Positions 25,118-33,845 of a stretch of 64,000 nucleotides of DNA are shown piece by piece (within the stretch, counting starts at the first letter, position 1; each line of letters begins with the position of its first letter). The stretch spans positions 124,001 to 188,000 of the forward strand of contig JADGDD010000004.1 of NCBI GenBank assembly GCA_016745075.1, in the 5' to 3' direction. This DNA is from Planctomycetota bacterium. Lineage in GTDB: Bacteria; Planctomycetota; UBA11346. Made by a program: the position numbers and the translations under genes. The notes beneath the pieces are model-generated. The model was not told the origin of the DNA, did not search any database, and saw only the letters and a program-made list of their open reading frames with translations.

Positions 25118-26272
25118 TTAAGATGCAGATAAAACAACGCCACCAACTTTATTAATAAAATCATGTAAGGAACAATCTCTTGTTGTGAGAAGCAACGCTT
25201 CATCATCAAAGCCCGTATCACCGTTTTCACTCCGCGCATGAAAATGACGTGCTGCTGCATAGCCTTCCACTATAGCGCTATAATCGGTGCCTTGTTCTAA
25301 ACACAGGGCGAGGGCACCTGCAAAACGGTCTCCTGCACCAAGTTTGCGAGGCAGGTCACGGCCCACGCGAAATACCGTATCACCTAAACGTGCATTTTGA
25401 AAACGCTGCAATAAATCATCTACGTGAGCAGATAAATCTTCTGTGGTAAAAACAATTGGCCATTTCTTTTGTAGAGCTGTGGCTGCTTGTTGCATCGCAT
25501 GTCTGGTTCCATCGTAAACATCTTCATGTTGCAAGACGGTAGCTAATAACGGTTCATTGGGACAAAAGGTATACCCAAGATAGGCAGCACAGGCATGCCC
25601 TAGGTTATGTATAAATAATTTACGCTCTACCCAAGCCGTTATTGGCGACTGAGCAGAAAGCCATTCACATGCTGGAATAGTTTGACGAAAAGCGTCTTTA
25701 TCTACAATAAGTGTATTATAGGCCTCTGCATAGACGAGCAGTGGATCAACTCGCCGCACCTCTTCTGGAATAAGTGGAACCATTTTACCAATGCTGGTTT
25801 CCACGAGACCTGGAAAGAATTCCTCTGGATAATCTGTGGGCAATACCGCTTGCAATAGACCTTTCACACAAGCAGCCGCTTCATTTTTATTCTCAGCAAG
25901 AATAATATCGAGCACTTGTTTATTACCGCTTTCTACACGGTACTTCAGTCCTGCTGCAATAGTTTGCGCTACAATCGGCAATGCACTAGCACCAACACTC
26001 GTTGCAACAAGATCGGCTTCAGCAAGTTTGCGTTGGACGGCATCAAAGTCACCACCGTAAACACCATGCACATCCTTTATGCGTAAACGCTCATCTGAAC
26101 CATCTAAGTGACGAATAATAACATCATAAAAATTATATTCATTCAAAGCGGTTATAACCGTTTGGTTAACATCAATAAAACAAATACGCCAACCTGAACG
26201 AGCAAACACTTGCGCAATAAATGAGCGACCAATATTCCCTGCACCAAATAAAACGAGTAGCGGTTTTACCAT
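25118..26272 (-). CDS. Mannitol-1-phosphate 5-dehydrogenase-like protein
   Basis: 384 residues of the polyol-specific long-chain dehydrogenase family. The Rossmann motif is LFGAGNIGRSFIAQVF, as in MtlD. The catalytic segment ERKLFIHNLGHACAAYLG matches the MtlD pattern with its Lys, Asn and His, and the C-terminal VGRDLPRKLGAGDRF aligns with MtlD VGRDPLRKL...DR. The reaction would be NAD-dependent interconversion of a hexitol-1-phosphate and a ketohexose-6-phosphate. It overlaps the isomerase gene by 7 bp, so the two are translationally coupled. Whether the substrate is mannitol-1-phosphate is not shown; no PTS or transporter gene is nearby. Confidence 0.82.
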   Translation of the reverse strand: MVKPLLVLFGAGNIGRSFIAQVFARSGWRICFIDVNQTVITALNEYNFYDVIIRHLDGSDERLRIKDVHGVYGGDFDAVQRKLAEADLVATSVGASALPIVAQTIAAGLKYRVESGNKQVLDIILAENKNEAAACVKGLLQAVLPTDYPEEFFPGLVETSIGKMVPLIPEEVRRVDPLLVYAEAYNTLIVDKDAFRQTIPACEWLSAQSPITAWVERKLFIHNLGHACAAYLGYTFCPNEPLLATVLQHEDVYDGTRHAMQQAATALQKKWPIVFTTEDLSAHVDDLLQRFQNARLGDTVFRVGRDLPRKLGAGDRFAGALALCLEQGTDYSAIVEGYAAARHFHARSENGDTGFDDEALLLTTRDCSLHDFINKVGGVVLSAS

Positions 26273-27702
26273 GGGGTCACACTGTAGTTGAGATAGTTAT
26301 CGAATGCTTCACGTACTGAAGCTGCCACATGACCAGTGGTCACACTCACATGATGACGATAGCCTTCATAACCAATTTTTTGAAGTTTATTTTGTAAATT
26401 ATCAATCTGTACAACACCCGCACAACCGAAATACTCTGGTGGAATAACATCTTTGGTAAACTCGCCTTCACCAAGATAAAATTCTAAGCGGCCATCTTGG
26501 GTTTTACAGGACGCAAAAGTAATATCGTTATTGGCAATGCGACCAACATTACAGCCCCAGCCACAACCAGAACCAAGTGCTTTTGCGAACATTGGGTGAT
26601 CAATAACATCCCCTTTACCAGTCATTAAGGTTTGTGGCACAGGACCGCAATGGAAGAGTATGCATTTATTTTCATCATCTCCCCAGTTGTTATTCCAATC
26701 AAGACAGGTTGCTGGTGCTTGGGACGCAAGGTTAATAGCATACATACTAATGGCGTTACACGTGTCTAGTTCACAGGCTGCTGGAATACCACGATCATTA
26801 ATTTCTGATAACAATACACATGGTGAAATATTTAATTCTTTCTCAATTTCAATCCAACAACGGAATGCCATCGCATTCATTTCATATTCTTCAATAATGT
26901 CATCAATGACCACACCTGTACGAACAAGCATATCGAATGATTTATCTGGCACACCTTTCCAATTGGTATAACCACGTAATTTTTCTGCTTTTGCCAAATA
27001 TTCACCACGTTTGGTATCCAAACCACGCACACGCATGAAGACATCTGACATATCTAAGGTTTCTGTGGTAATGTCATATTTTTGCAGGGTCAGTTCATCA
27101 AAACGGACCGTCTTAAATGCAGTTGTACGAGCACCAATAGCACCAACCACCATACGCTTCATCCCACCAACCACACGACAAGTACGATCAAATTGATCCA
27201 TATGCTGACGGAAGGTTTCGCTGCGCGGATGCACAACATGTGGCGTCCACGAAGTAAATGGCGTACCATATTGGGTGAAGACATCCATCACCGAAAACTT
27301 ACCACAGAAGGCATCTCGGCGGTCTTCAAAACCCATGTTGGTAATTTCATCTGGATACGCTTGAATATAAATAGGAACTTCTGCATCACGCAGAGCTGCA
27401 ATTGCCCCCGTTTCATCGCCAAAATTGGGCAGACATAAAATAACACCACTAAACTTCCCTTTATTTTCCTTGAGGAAGTTTGCGTACTTTGCGCCATCTG
27501 CTGGAGACTCTACGGCACCATAATCGGTGGCGTCTTCTGGCATGACTAAAACATCATGACCGAGACCTTCCAAGACCTCTATCAACTCGGCCCGTGCACC
27601 AGAAATAAGTTTTTCTGGGAAAAATCCACGATTGCCGAAAAATAAGGCAAAGGTTGTTTTACGAGAATATTGAATACGTGCCTGCGGGAGTGAGTCTGTC
27701 AT
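26266..27702 (-). CDS. L-fucose/L-arabinose isomerase-family sugar isomerase
   Basis: ATG 27702 is preferred because AAGGA lies upstream and the residues before it are not conserved-looking. The 478-residue protein has the FucI/AraA-type layout: N-terminal Rossmann-like part (TTFALFFGNRGFFPEKLI, VILCLPNFGDETGAI), a central part with VVGGMKRMVVGAIGARTTAF, and metal-site regions around CVLLSEINDRGIPAACELD and CILFHCGPVP. These enzymes use Mn2+ to convert an aldose to a ketose. Sequence alone does not give the sugar; the family includes fucose, arabinose and other isomerases. Its place next to kinase and aldolase genes fits the first step of a ketose-phosphate pathway. Confidence 0.8.
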   Translation of the reverse strand: MTDSLPQARIQYSRKTTFALFFGNRGFFPEKLISGARAELIEVLEGLGHDVLVMPEDATDYGAVESPADGAKYANFLKENKGKFSGVILCLPNFGDETGAIAALRDAEVPIYIQAYPDEITNMGFEDRRDAFCGKFSVMDVFTQYGTPFTSWTPHVVHPRSETFRQHMDQFDRTCRVVGGMKRMVVGAIGARTTAFKTVRFDELTLQKYDITTETLDMSDVFMRVRGLDTKRGEYLAKAEKLRGYTNWKGVPDKSFDMLVRTGVVIDDIIEEYEMNAMAFRCWIEIEKELNISPCVLLSEINDRGIPAACELDTCNAISMYAINLASQAPATCLDWNNNWGDDENKCILFHCGPVPQTLMTGKGDVIDHPMFAKALGSGCGWGCNVGRIANNDITFASCKTQDGRLEFYLGEGEFTKDVIPPEYFGCAGVVQIDNLQNKLQKIGYEGYRHHVSVTTGHVAASVREAFDNYLNYSVTPW

Positions 27703-27854
27703 GATAAAGTCCTTATCTACGTGTCTAAAAAATGGAGAGCAAAGAGAGAAAAACGTGATCTTCACATACCCTCTCACAGAAATGGCTGATCATCTCTTGG
27801 AAAGCGCACACGGCTGACCATTACTAGCCGCTTCTCTCTCTTCACTCATCCATA

Positions 27855-28781
27855 TTATTGGGTTAAACCGAGAATGCCGGCACTGCCCGCTATTTCGATA
27901 TCATTATTAATAACATGAAGCATAGCATCATAGACCGCTTGTTGGGCCTTATCCACGCCTTGATCTATTGTTTGCTCATAGGGTTGACGAATTGCTGTTG
28001 CAATATTTATTTTTGCAATGCCATGCTTGATACTGTCCATGATATATTCTTTACGAATACCCGTTCCACCATGCAAGACAAACGGCACATCAATCGCTTC
28101 ACGAATACGGTCCAGATGTGCAATATCAAGACGTGCTTCTAATTTTTTTTCATTTTTCTTGGCAGCAGAAATGGCACCATGAATACTGCCAATGGCCACA
28201 GATAGCCAATCTGTTTTAGTTTCTTCTACAAAACGTTTCGCTTCTTGTGGATCCGTAAAACCTTTACCGCTGGCAAAGAGTTCTTCATATGGTGGCATTG
28301 GTCCATCTTCGTGCCCCATTACTGCACCAAGTTCTGATTCCACAGAAACACCCGCTGCATGCGCTACTTCACAGATGGCCTGAGTTGCTGCTATATTATC
28401 ATTAAGTGATAAGCGAGAGCCATCAACCATAACAGACTCATAGCCCATATTGATTGCTTCGGTAATTTCTTCGATATACGGCACATGGAACTGGTCTTCG
28501 TCAATCACGGGAATATGATCGAGATGCAAACGTGTATGGAGAGGATCTTTATCTCTTTCGTATTGATCACGAATGGCCTTCATGCTGCCACTTTCAAATT
28601 TCACCCATTCAAGACGAGCCACCATGATGAGGCCAAAAGCATTACAGTCACGCAAAGCCTGCACAACTGGGGCCATCATTGGCAAATAAGGGATGTTAAA
28701 ACCCGGAACAACAATGCCTGCCTGCTGTGCAGACTGCATAAGTTGAGCGGTTGTCGGTGTTGATGATGCCGTGGTATTCAT
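27855..28781 (-). CDS. Class II ketose-(bis)phosphate aldolase
   Basis: ATG 28781 is preferred (GAGGA upstream) over an earlier in-frame start. The 308-residue protein has the class II aldolase features: an RLHLDHIP zinc-histidine motif (LDH; about residue 84), GYESVMVDGSRL, VESELGAVMGHEDG, AIGSIHGA and a second metal site FVLHGGTGI, then KINIATAIR. These match fructose-bisphosphate, tagatose-bisphosphate and related aldolases, which split a ketose phosphate into dihydroxyacetone phosphate and an aldehyde. It is the first gene of the sugar operon, opposite the PocR-AraC gene. Substrate is inferred, not shown. Confidence 0.9.
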   Translation of the reverse strand: MNTTASSTPTTAQLMQSAQQAGIVVPGFNIPYLPMMAPVVQALRDCNAFGLIMVARLEWVKFESGSMKAIRDQYERDKDPLHTRLHLDHIPVIDEDQFHVPYIEEITEAINMGYESVMVDGSRLSLNDNIAATQAICEVAHAAGVSVESELGAVMGHEDGPMPPYEELFASGKGFTDPQEAKRFVEETKTDWLSVAIGSIHGAISAAKKNEKKLEARLDIAHLDRIREAIDVPFVLHGGTGIRKEYIMDSIKHGIAKINIATAIRQPYEQTIDQGVDKAQQAVYDAMLHVINNDIEIAGSAGILGLTQ

Positions 28782-28886
28782 GAATATCCTCTTTCCTTCT
28801 GACGAGCATATGAAGCTCTTCAAGACAAAGGAATGGACTTAACTGCATCTTGCATGTATATTTCCGCACCATGGAGGAATGAACAT
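28782..28886. promoter_or_regulatory. Divergent promoter region of the sugar operon and its regulator
   Basis: 105 bp separate the aldolase start (28781, minus) from the regulator start (28887, plus). It contains ribosome-binding sites for both (GAGGA on the minus strand; GGAGG at 28873-28877 on the plus strand). An AraC-type operator is expected here, but I could not identify a convincing direct repeat. Confidence 0.5.
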
Positions 28887-29711
28887 ATGTCTGGATATGC
28901 AATCGACCGCGATGCGCTCAATCACACTCTGGGCCTGTTCAGCCAAACGCTCAAGATACGGGCGACCTTCTTTGATCGTGATCATAGAGAGCTGGGCGAC
29001 CTTGATATTGCAGACCGCTCACCGTACTGCGCTCTTCTCCGCCAAAACCCTGAGATGGATGCCCAGTGTAGGGAATGTGACCGGCAGCATATTGGAGCCG
29101 CACAAGAGATTGGTCGTGCTCACATTTATCGTTGCCATCGAGGGTTATGGGAAGCTGTTCTCCCACTTTTTAATAATCGTCAACATTATATCGGAGCCGT
29201 ACTCTGCGGTCAGCTACGCGCAACCGGACCAGCAAGAAAACGACACATAGATAATGAGCACCGCGAAGCCTACCAACAATTACCACAAGTTGGCGCAACA
29301 CAGTTCCAGCGTATTGTTGACCTGCTCTCTTTTGTATGCCAATACATTATTGACCGCGAAGTCATTCGAGCACAGGAACCGGACTGGACTGAAACCATTG
29401 AACGGTTCATAGATAATCATTTAGCGGAGCCACTCCCCGTAGAGCGATTGGCAACCGCTATTGGCCGTAGCCAGTCGTTTGTTGCTCATCAATTCAAAAA
29501 AGTATTTCATACAACTCCGTTACGATACATTACCAATAAACGCATGGATGCAGCCTGTGAATGTCTCAAAAAAGGGCGTTCATTACAAGAAACAGCACAG
29601 GCAACAGGCTATTATGATGTGTTCCATTTTTCAAAAACATTTCATAAATACAGAGGTGAGCCACCAAGTGTTTTTCAGAAAAAAAACCTAGGCACACATG
29701 AGCAAAAGTAA
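28887..29711 (+). CDS. PocR-domain AraC-family regulator of the sugar operon
   Basis: ATG 28887 is preferred because GGAGG lies 9 nt upstream. The 274-residue protein begins with a PocR ligand-sensing domain with its conserved cysteines and histidines (PYCALLRQNPEMDAQCREC, IYRCHRGLWEAVLPLF, IGAVLCGQLR) and ends in an AraC double HTH (VERLATAIGRSQSFVAHQFK and LQETAQATGYYDVFHFSKTF). PocR domains are proposed to bind small carbon compounds. Divergent placement opposite the aldolase gene makes it the likely regulator of the whole operon, probably as ligand-dependent activator. The ligand is unknown. Confidence 0.88.
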   Translation: MSGYAIDRDALNHTLGLFSQTLKIRATFFDRDHRELGDLDIADRSPYCALLRQNPEMDAQCRECDRQHIGAAQEIGRAHIYRCHRGLWEAVLPLFNNRQHYIGAVLCGQLRATGPARKRHIDNEHREAYQQLPQVGATQFQRIVDLLSFVCQYIIDREVIRAQEPDWTETIERFIDNHLAEPLPVERLATAIGRSQSFVAHQFKKVFHTTPLRYITNKRMDAACECLKKGRSLQETAQATGYYDVFHFSKTFHKYRGEPPSVFQKKNLGTHEQK

Positions 29712-29746
29712 TCCGCACGATTTAACGCGAAAGAGCCCTAGATGAT

Positions 29747-32700
29747 TCATTCACTTGGGAAGGTGAAGTAAGTTGGCCCAGCGTTCTTCTTAATAATATA
29801 CCCTTGATTCGCTTGTATAATACCAATTTCATCAACCCATTCACTTCCATTATGATATAATTCTTTAACAGCACCAGAACCATCTATCCAACGAACAAGG
29901 TCTTGTGTATCGGTTATCAAACTAGAAAAAACCGTTAACGCAGACGAAGAAAGATTTGTAGCACCACGATAACCAAGAAGAGAATACCCTGCAGGTACGG
30001 TATGTTCACCTTCTGTAGCCAAACGAACACCGGAAAAAGTAACCGTTGTTCCTCCAGTAGTGTTAACGAGATAGCCTTCTCCTGCGACAAGATCACCAAT
30101 TTCATTCACCCATGCTCCAAGGAATATATCGTAATAGAGTTCTTTGGTTAGCCCTGTTGTATTATCTACCCACCGAACATACTCAAGATCATTGAGGCCT
30201 CCGGTAAGACCATTTTGAAAGGCCTGTTGTGTATCTTCTCCTGATCCAGCATAAGCAAATAATGACAAACCTTCTGGAAGCGTAACGGCATATGGTGTAG
30301 GCGTGCCACTTCCTGTGAGAGAAAAACTATCAATAGCAATGTTACCGGAATAACTGGCACTGGCTATGCCACGAATACGAATGCGTGTACTGACGCTTAT
30401 ATACGGAGTCATATCAACCACTGCTTGTTCCCACGGAGCAGTGGCACTGGTTTGTTCTTCCCCGACCTGTGACCAAACAGACATCTGCCATGTTTGTCCG
30501 CTATCTCGTGAAACATCAATATGCAAAGCATTGATGCTTGCTCCATACATGTGATAATACAGTGAAAATTCTGCCTGTGAAACTGAAGACAAGTTAAAGT
30601 CTGCTTCTAAAAAAGCAGCGTCTGTTCCGGAATCGCTATCTCCGCCTGTGTTCCACCAACTGTCCTGAATAAAGAGATAATGACTCCCTTCTTCTGCGTT
30701 CTTTGGACCTGATTTTACACCATTAGCATCAGGTGGGGCTCCTGTTTGCCGCACCCAATCAATATTATCAGATGAACTTTGTGTCCAAATTCCCAAACTC
30801 GTATTAAAGCTTTCTGTGTATGGCAGGCTGGTACTAACCGGTTCCTGTATTGCAAAATCAACATCACTAATATCAAAGAGACCGTTCCCATCTATTACGC
30901 GGATGCTATAATCCGTATCAATTATTTGATCTGTTGGAATGGCCCAAGAATAAGGTCCTGTTTTTGCAATGCCTGTTGCCATTGTTGCGTGAAAGGCATG
31001 GCCTTTCCACAATTCTATCGTGACGGTGTTTGTTACCGCCGCACTGGCTGTCCAATTTATTGTATACACGCCACCACGTACCCATGAAACGCCTGCCGTA
31101 TGAGGGTCTGTTACCACTATTTCTGGACTGGTTACAACAAGCATTACTGGAATAGATACAGGTTCTGCTACAGCGTTGGTATCTGTAATGGTTATATTTC
31201 CTTGATAAACACCCTCTGCTATTCCTGTGGTATCGAAACTGACAATCATTTCTGCCTGCTCCCCAAACAAGGTCAACGTGCCTGTTGCGGGTGACAGCAT
31301 GGCTGCCAATGCTGGGTCTATACTGGCTGTATATGCTAGAGTTCCAACAGTACTATACGCAAGTGAAAAAGAACGCTGAACCGTTTCATTGCTGGACATG
31401 TCTACTCTTAACGATGACATAGAGGTTATTATGCTTGGAAGCGAGCGGACCTCTAATGTAACTGGAATTGTCTTTTGGAAAGAGGTATCCGTATTCGTTA
31501 CAACAAGCACAAGACTATGTGTTCCTACTGCAAGCGCACTGCTCGTGTAACTTATCGTTACTGTATCAAATTCTGTTGTTGCTGTTCCTGCTGTAAGAGA
31601 AGGAGTCACCCATGTTTCCGTACCTTGAACAGCAATGGTATATGACAATGTTCCTCCACCTGTATTATGGATAGAAAAGGTTTGTGCCTCTGCATTTTCT
31701 CCAACAGCACAGGCTTGTTCTAGCACAGTTGTACTCAAACCAATTGCCGACGCAGCACTGGGCGTTCCTGTTCCATAGACAAACGTCATGGTTGAGCCAG
31801 CACTACTTATATCATGTACAACGAATCCCGAAGGGTCCCCACTCCCATCTATCCCATTAGCATTTTTCCACCAACGCGCACTCGGAAGAGTATTATCATC
31901 AAAAGATGTTTTCGGGCCAACGCCTCCAGCATGAAATAAATCAGCATCATCGCCTTTATTGCTGGCAGCGTCATCTTGGCCCCGCTCTAAATGAAAAAGG
32001 CCATCTGCTTGTTCAATAGAATGTTCAAAGTGCAATGCTTCTGTGCGTTGCTCATCGTCATTGCCTTCAACGCTCTCGTCGATGTGAGAGATAAGCAAGC
32101 CGCTATCTGGCACTGTACCTCCGGCTTCCCAACCTCCTGCATGAGAACGGTTTTCTATAAGAAAATATTCTGTAGATGCAGTTGGATTGGTATATTTATA
32201 AACAACCGTACCATCCACATCTGCAGATAAACGCAAAGGTGGCGTTAAACTTGTTAACTCAATGGCATCTACCCATCCAGAATGATATTTTAGATAGCCA
32301 CTTATATTTGCTGGGTTGGTTAAAGAAAACTTACCACCACCTGCCATCATACAATAGGCTCCGGCCCCTCGAGAATAATTGTCCGATGCGTTGGCAGGCT
32401 TATCATAATAATCTAAATACTTCCCAAGCATGTGGCCATTTTCATGACAAAAAGGCCCAAGCGTTGGTGTTTCCGTTGCACCAATGTTGGTCATTTGGTA
32501 ATCATAAATATACATATCAGTATCACCAGAACCGACACTTATAGGAGTGGCAGTCGTACCTCTATGTGGCCACAATCCTGCCGACCAAACTCCACTATTA
32601 TCACCAGCCCAAAATAAATTGGTGGCTATAATATTAGTTTTACTTGTTGTTAATCCTGAAAAATCGTACCCTTTGGCAACCAGCTCAGCTACCGCATCGC

Positions 32701-33550
32701 TGATAAGACTGCGACCTGCTGTTAATGGGTTACTACCCAAATCATTGTATGATGAAAAAGGATGTGGCACACGTACATACTCTGTTACATGATTGTTATA
32801 ACGAAGCCGCCCATTTGATTGAATATAATAATAATCATACACAGAACCAGAGTTATCCCAGTTCCCACCTGGAGCATTACAAAATGTATCAATATCTGCA
32901 CGGGTAACATCATTACGAGCTGGTTCGTCAGAGAAATCAACGAGTATTGTCAGCCCTATAATATCGCCAAGCGTTGGTGGGTTTTGTGGAGGAGATGCAG
33001 GCGGCACAAAAACATCACTTTCAGAAAGAGCACCTGCCAGTTCGTCTGTCTGAGTTTCTTCCTGCTTTTTCCAATTACGATATGCCTGCATCATTTCTTT
33101 TTGTTGTTTCCATTTACTTTTTTGATCTACAACAGATTCATATGCGTCATAACCTTCCTGCGCTATTTGCTCAGCAGCACGAGCATGTATTCGTATATGT
33201 TTTGATAAACCGAGATCTTCTGGGTTAGCAATTCCCACCCTATGCTCTGATACGTTTAACGAATATCCATCATCGGACAGTTCAGCATAGACATAAGCCT
33301 TCGCAGCTACATCAAACACAACAGTATATCCAAGCAGGTCTTCGGTTACGGCGTAAAATTGATCACCATACAATCGCAATTCAATATCTTCACCGTTCGG
33401 CTGCGTAAACACCAGCTCACTCCCATCATATATTGCGGCCTCAAGAGAACCGACAACAACACACAACAACAGAATTAACTTAAATGCCTTATTGACAAGG
33501 ACATAAGATAAATCACTTATTTTTTCCACAGCAATACAACCAGTAAACAT
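29747..33550 (-). CDS. Secreted M6-family metalloprotease, multidomain
   Basis: ATG 33550 is preferred (AGGAG 7 nt upstream) over earlier in-frame starts. The 1267-residue protein has an N-terminal export signal (FKLILLLCVVVGSLEA), a propeptide-like region, and an immune-inhibitor-A/M6 peptidase domain with a zinc motif CHENGHMLG (HExxH, about residue 375). It continues with BACON/Ig-like repeats (IHNTGGGTLSYTIAVQG), a lectin/MAM-like domain (AEFSLYYHMYGASINALHIDVS...DSGQTW) and two C-terminal repeats (PEGLSLFAYAG ... AGEGYLVNTTGG; PAGYSLLGYRGA ... ANQGYIIKKNAG). It should degrade extracellular protein. No membrane anchor or known sorting tag follows the repeats. Confidence 0.85.
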   Translation of the reverse strand: MFTGCIAVEKISDLSYVLVNKAFKLILLLCVVVGSLEAAIYDGSELVFTQPNGEDIELRLYGDQFYAVTEDLLGYTVVFDVAAKAYVYAELSDDGYSLNVSEHRVGIANPEDLGLSKHIRIHARAAEQIAQEGYDAYESVVDQKSKWKQQKEMMQAYRNWKKQEETQTDELAGALSESDVFVPPASPPQNPPTLGDIIGLTILVDFSDEPARNDVTRADIDTFCNAPGGNWDNSGSVYDYYYIQSNGRLRYNNHVTEYVRVPHPFSSYNDLGSNPLTAGRSLISDAVAELVAKGYDFSGLTTSKTNIIATNLFWAGDNSGVWSAGLWPHRGTTATPISVGSGDTDMYIYDYQMTNIGATETPTLGPFCHENGHMLGKYLDYYDKPANASDNYSRGAGAYCMMAGGGKFSLTNPANISGYLKYHSGWVDAIELTSLTPPLRLSADVDGTVVYKYTNPTASTEYFLIENRSHAGGWEAGGTVPDSGLLISHIDESVEGNDDEQRTEALHFEHSIEQADGLFHLERGQDDAASNKGDDADLFHAGGVGPKTSFDDNTLPSARWWKNANGIDGSGDPSGFVVHDISSAGSTMTFVYGTGTPSAASAIGLSTTVLEQACAVGENAEAQTFSIHNTGGGTLSYTIAVQGTETWVTPSLTAGTATTEFDTVTISYTSSALAVGTHSLVLVVTNTDTSFQKTIPVTLEVRSLPSIITSMSSLRVDMSSNETVQRSFSLAYSTVGTLAYTASIDPALAAMLSPATGTLTLFGEQAEMIVSFDTTGIAEGVYQGNITITDTNAVAEPVSIPVMLVVTSPEIVVTDPHTAGVSWVRGGVYTINWTASAAVTNTVTIELWKGHAFHATMATGIAKTGPYSWAIPTDQIIDTDYSIRVIDGNGLFDISDVDFAIQEPVSTSLPYTESFNTSLGIWTQSSSDNIDWVRQTGAPPDANGVKSGPKNAEEGSHYLFIQDSWWNTGGDSDSGTDAAFLEADFNLSSVSQAEFSLYYHMYGASINALHIDVSRDSGQTWQMSVWSQVGEEQTSATAPWEQAVVDMTPYISVSTRIRIRGIASASYSGNIAIDSFSLTGSGTPTPYAVTLPEGLSLFAYAGSGEDTQQAFQNGLTGGLNDLEYVRWVDNTTGLTKELYYDIFLGAWVNEIGDLVAGEGYLVNTTGGTTVTFSGVRLATEGEHTVPAGYSLLGYRGATNLSSSALTVFSSLITDTQDLVRWIDGSGAVKELYHNGSEWVDEIGIIQANQGYIIKKNAGPTYFTFPSE

Positions 33551-33845
33551 CAGATTACTCCTATTAATTATAATCATATTTCTAGGAGCATATAACACAT
33601 AGTTGAAAAATATTACTCAGTTTTTACGTTTCTTTAGCAAAGTCCATCTTCAGTGCCAATATAAAGAGCATCATCTGCACCCCGCTGTGATAAATCGAAA
33701 GCCATTGATCGTATTTGTGTCAGAGTCCTGCCAACAACACAACGAGCAGGAAAACATCCTTGCTGTTCAGATAAAAATAGAATCATTTCTAGGGTATCGT
33801 ACTCAGCACATATAAATCACTCTCAGCCTACCAGATGGATGCCGC
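33551..33845. other. Intergenic region between divergent protease and sulfatase genes
   Basis: 295 bp that must hold both promoters. The AGGAG before 33550 lies at its left edge on the minus strand. The open frames in it have neither homology nor start signals, and I found no hairpin or operator I would defend. Confidence 0.4.

Noticed and set aside
25118-26272. Fusion of a dehydrogenase with a PfkB kinase because of a GAGDRF string near the C-terminus
   Set aside because: The string is in the normal MtlD C-terminal alignment (VGRDP-RKL...DR), and no other kinase motif is present.
21578-28781. Sulfoquinovose (sulfo-EMP type) degradation operon
   Set aside because: Isomerase, kinase and class II aldolase would fit, but there is no sulfolactaldehyde reductase/dehydrogenase of known type, no sulfoquinovosidase and no exporter, and the polyol-phosphate enzymes would be unexplained.
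33603-33815. Small plus-strand open frame upstream of the sulfatase
   Set aside because: No ribosome-binding site, no recognisable homology and located in the promoter region of divergent genes.
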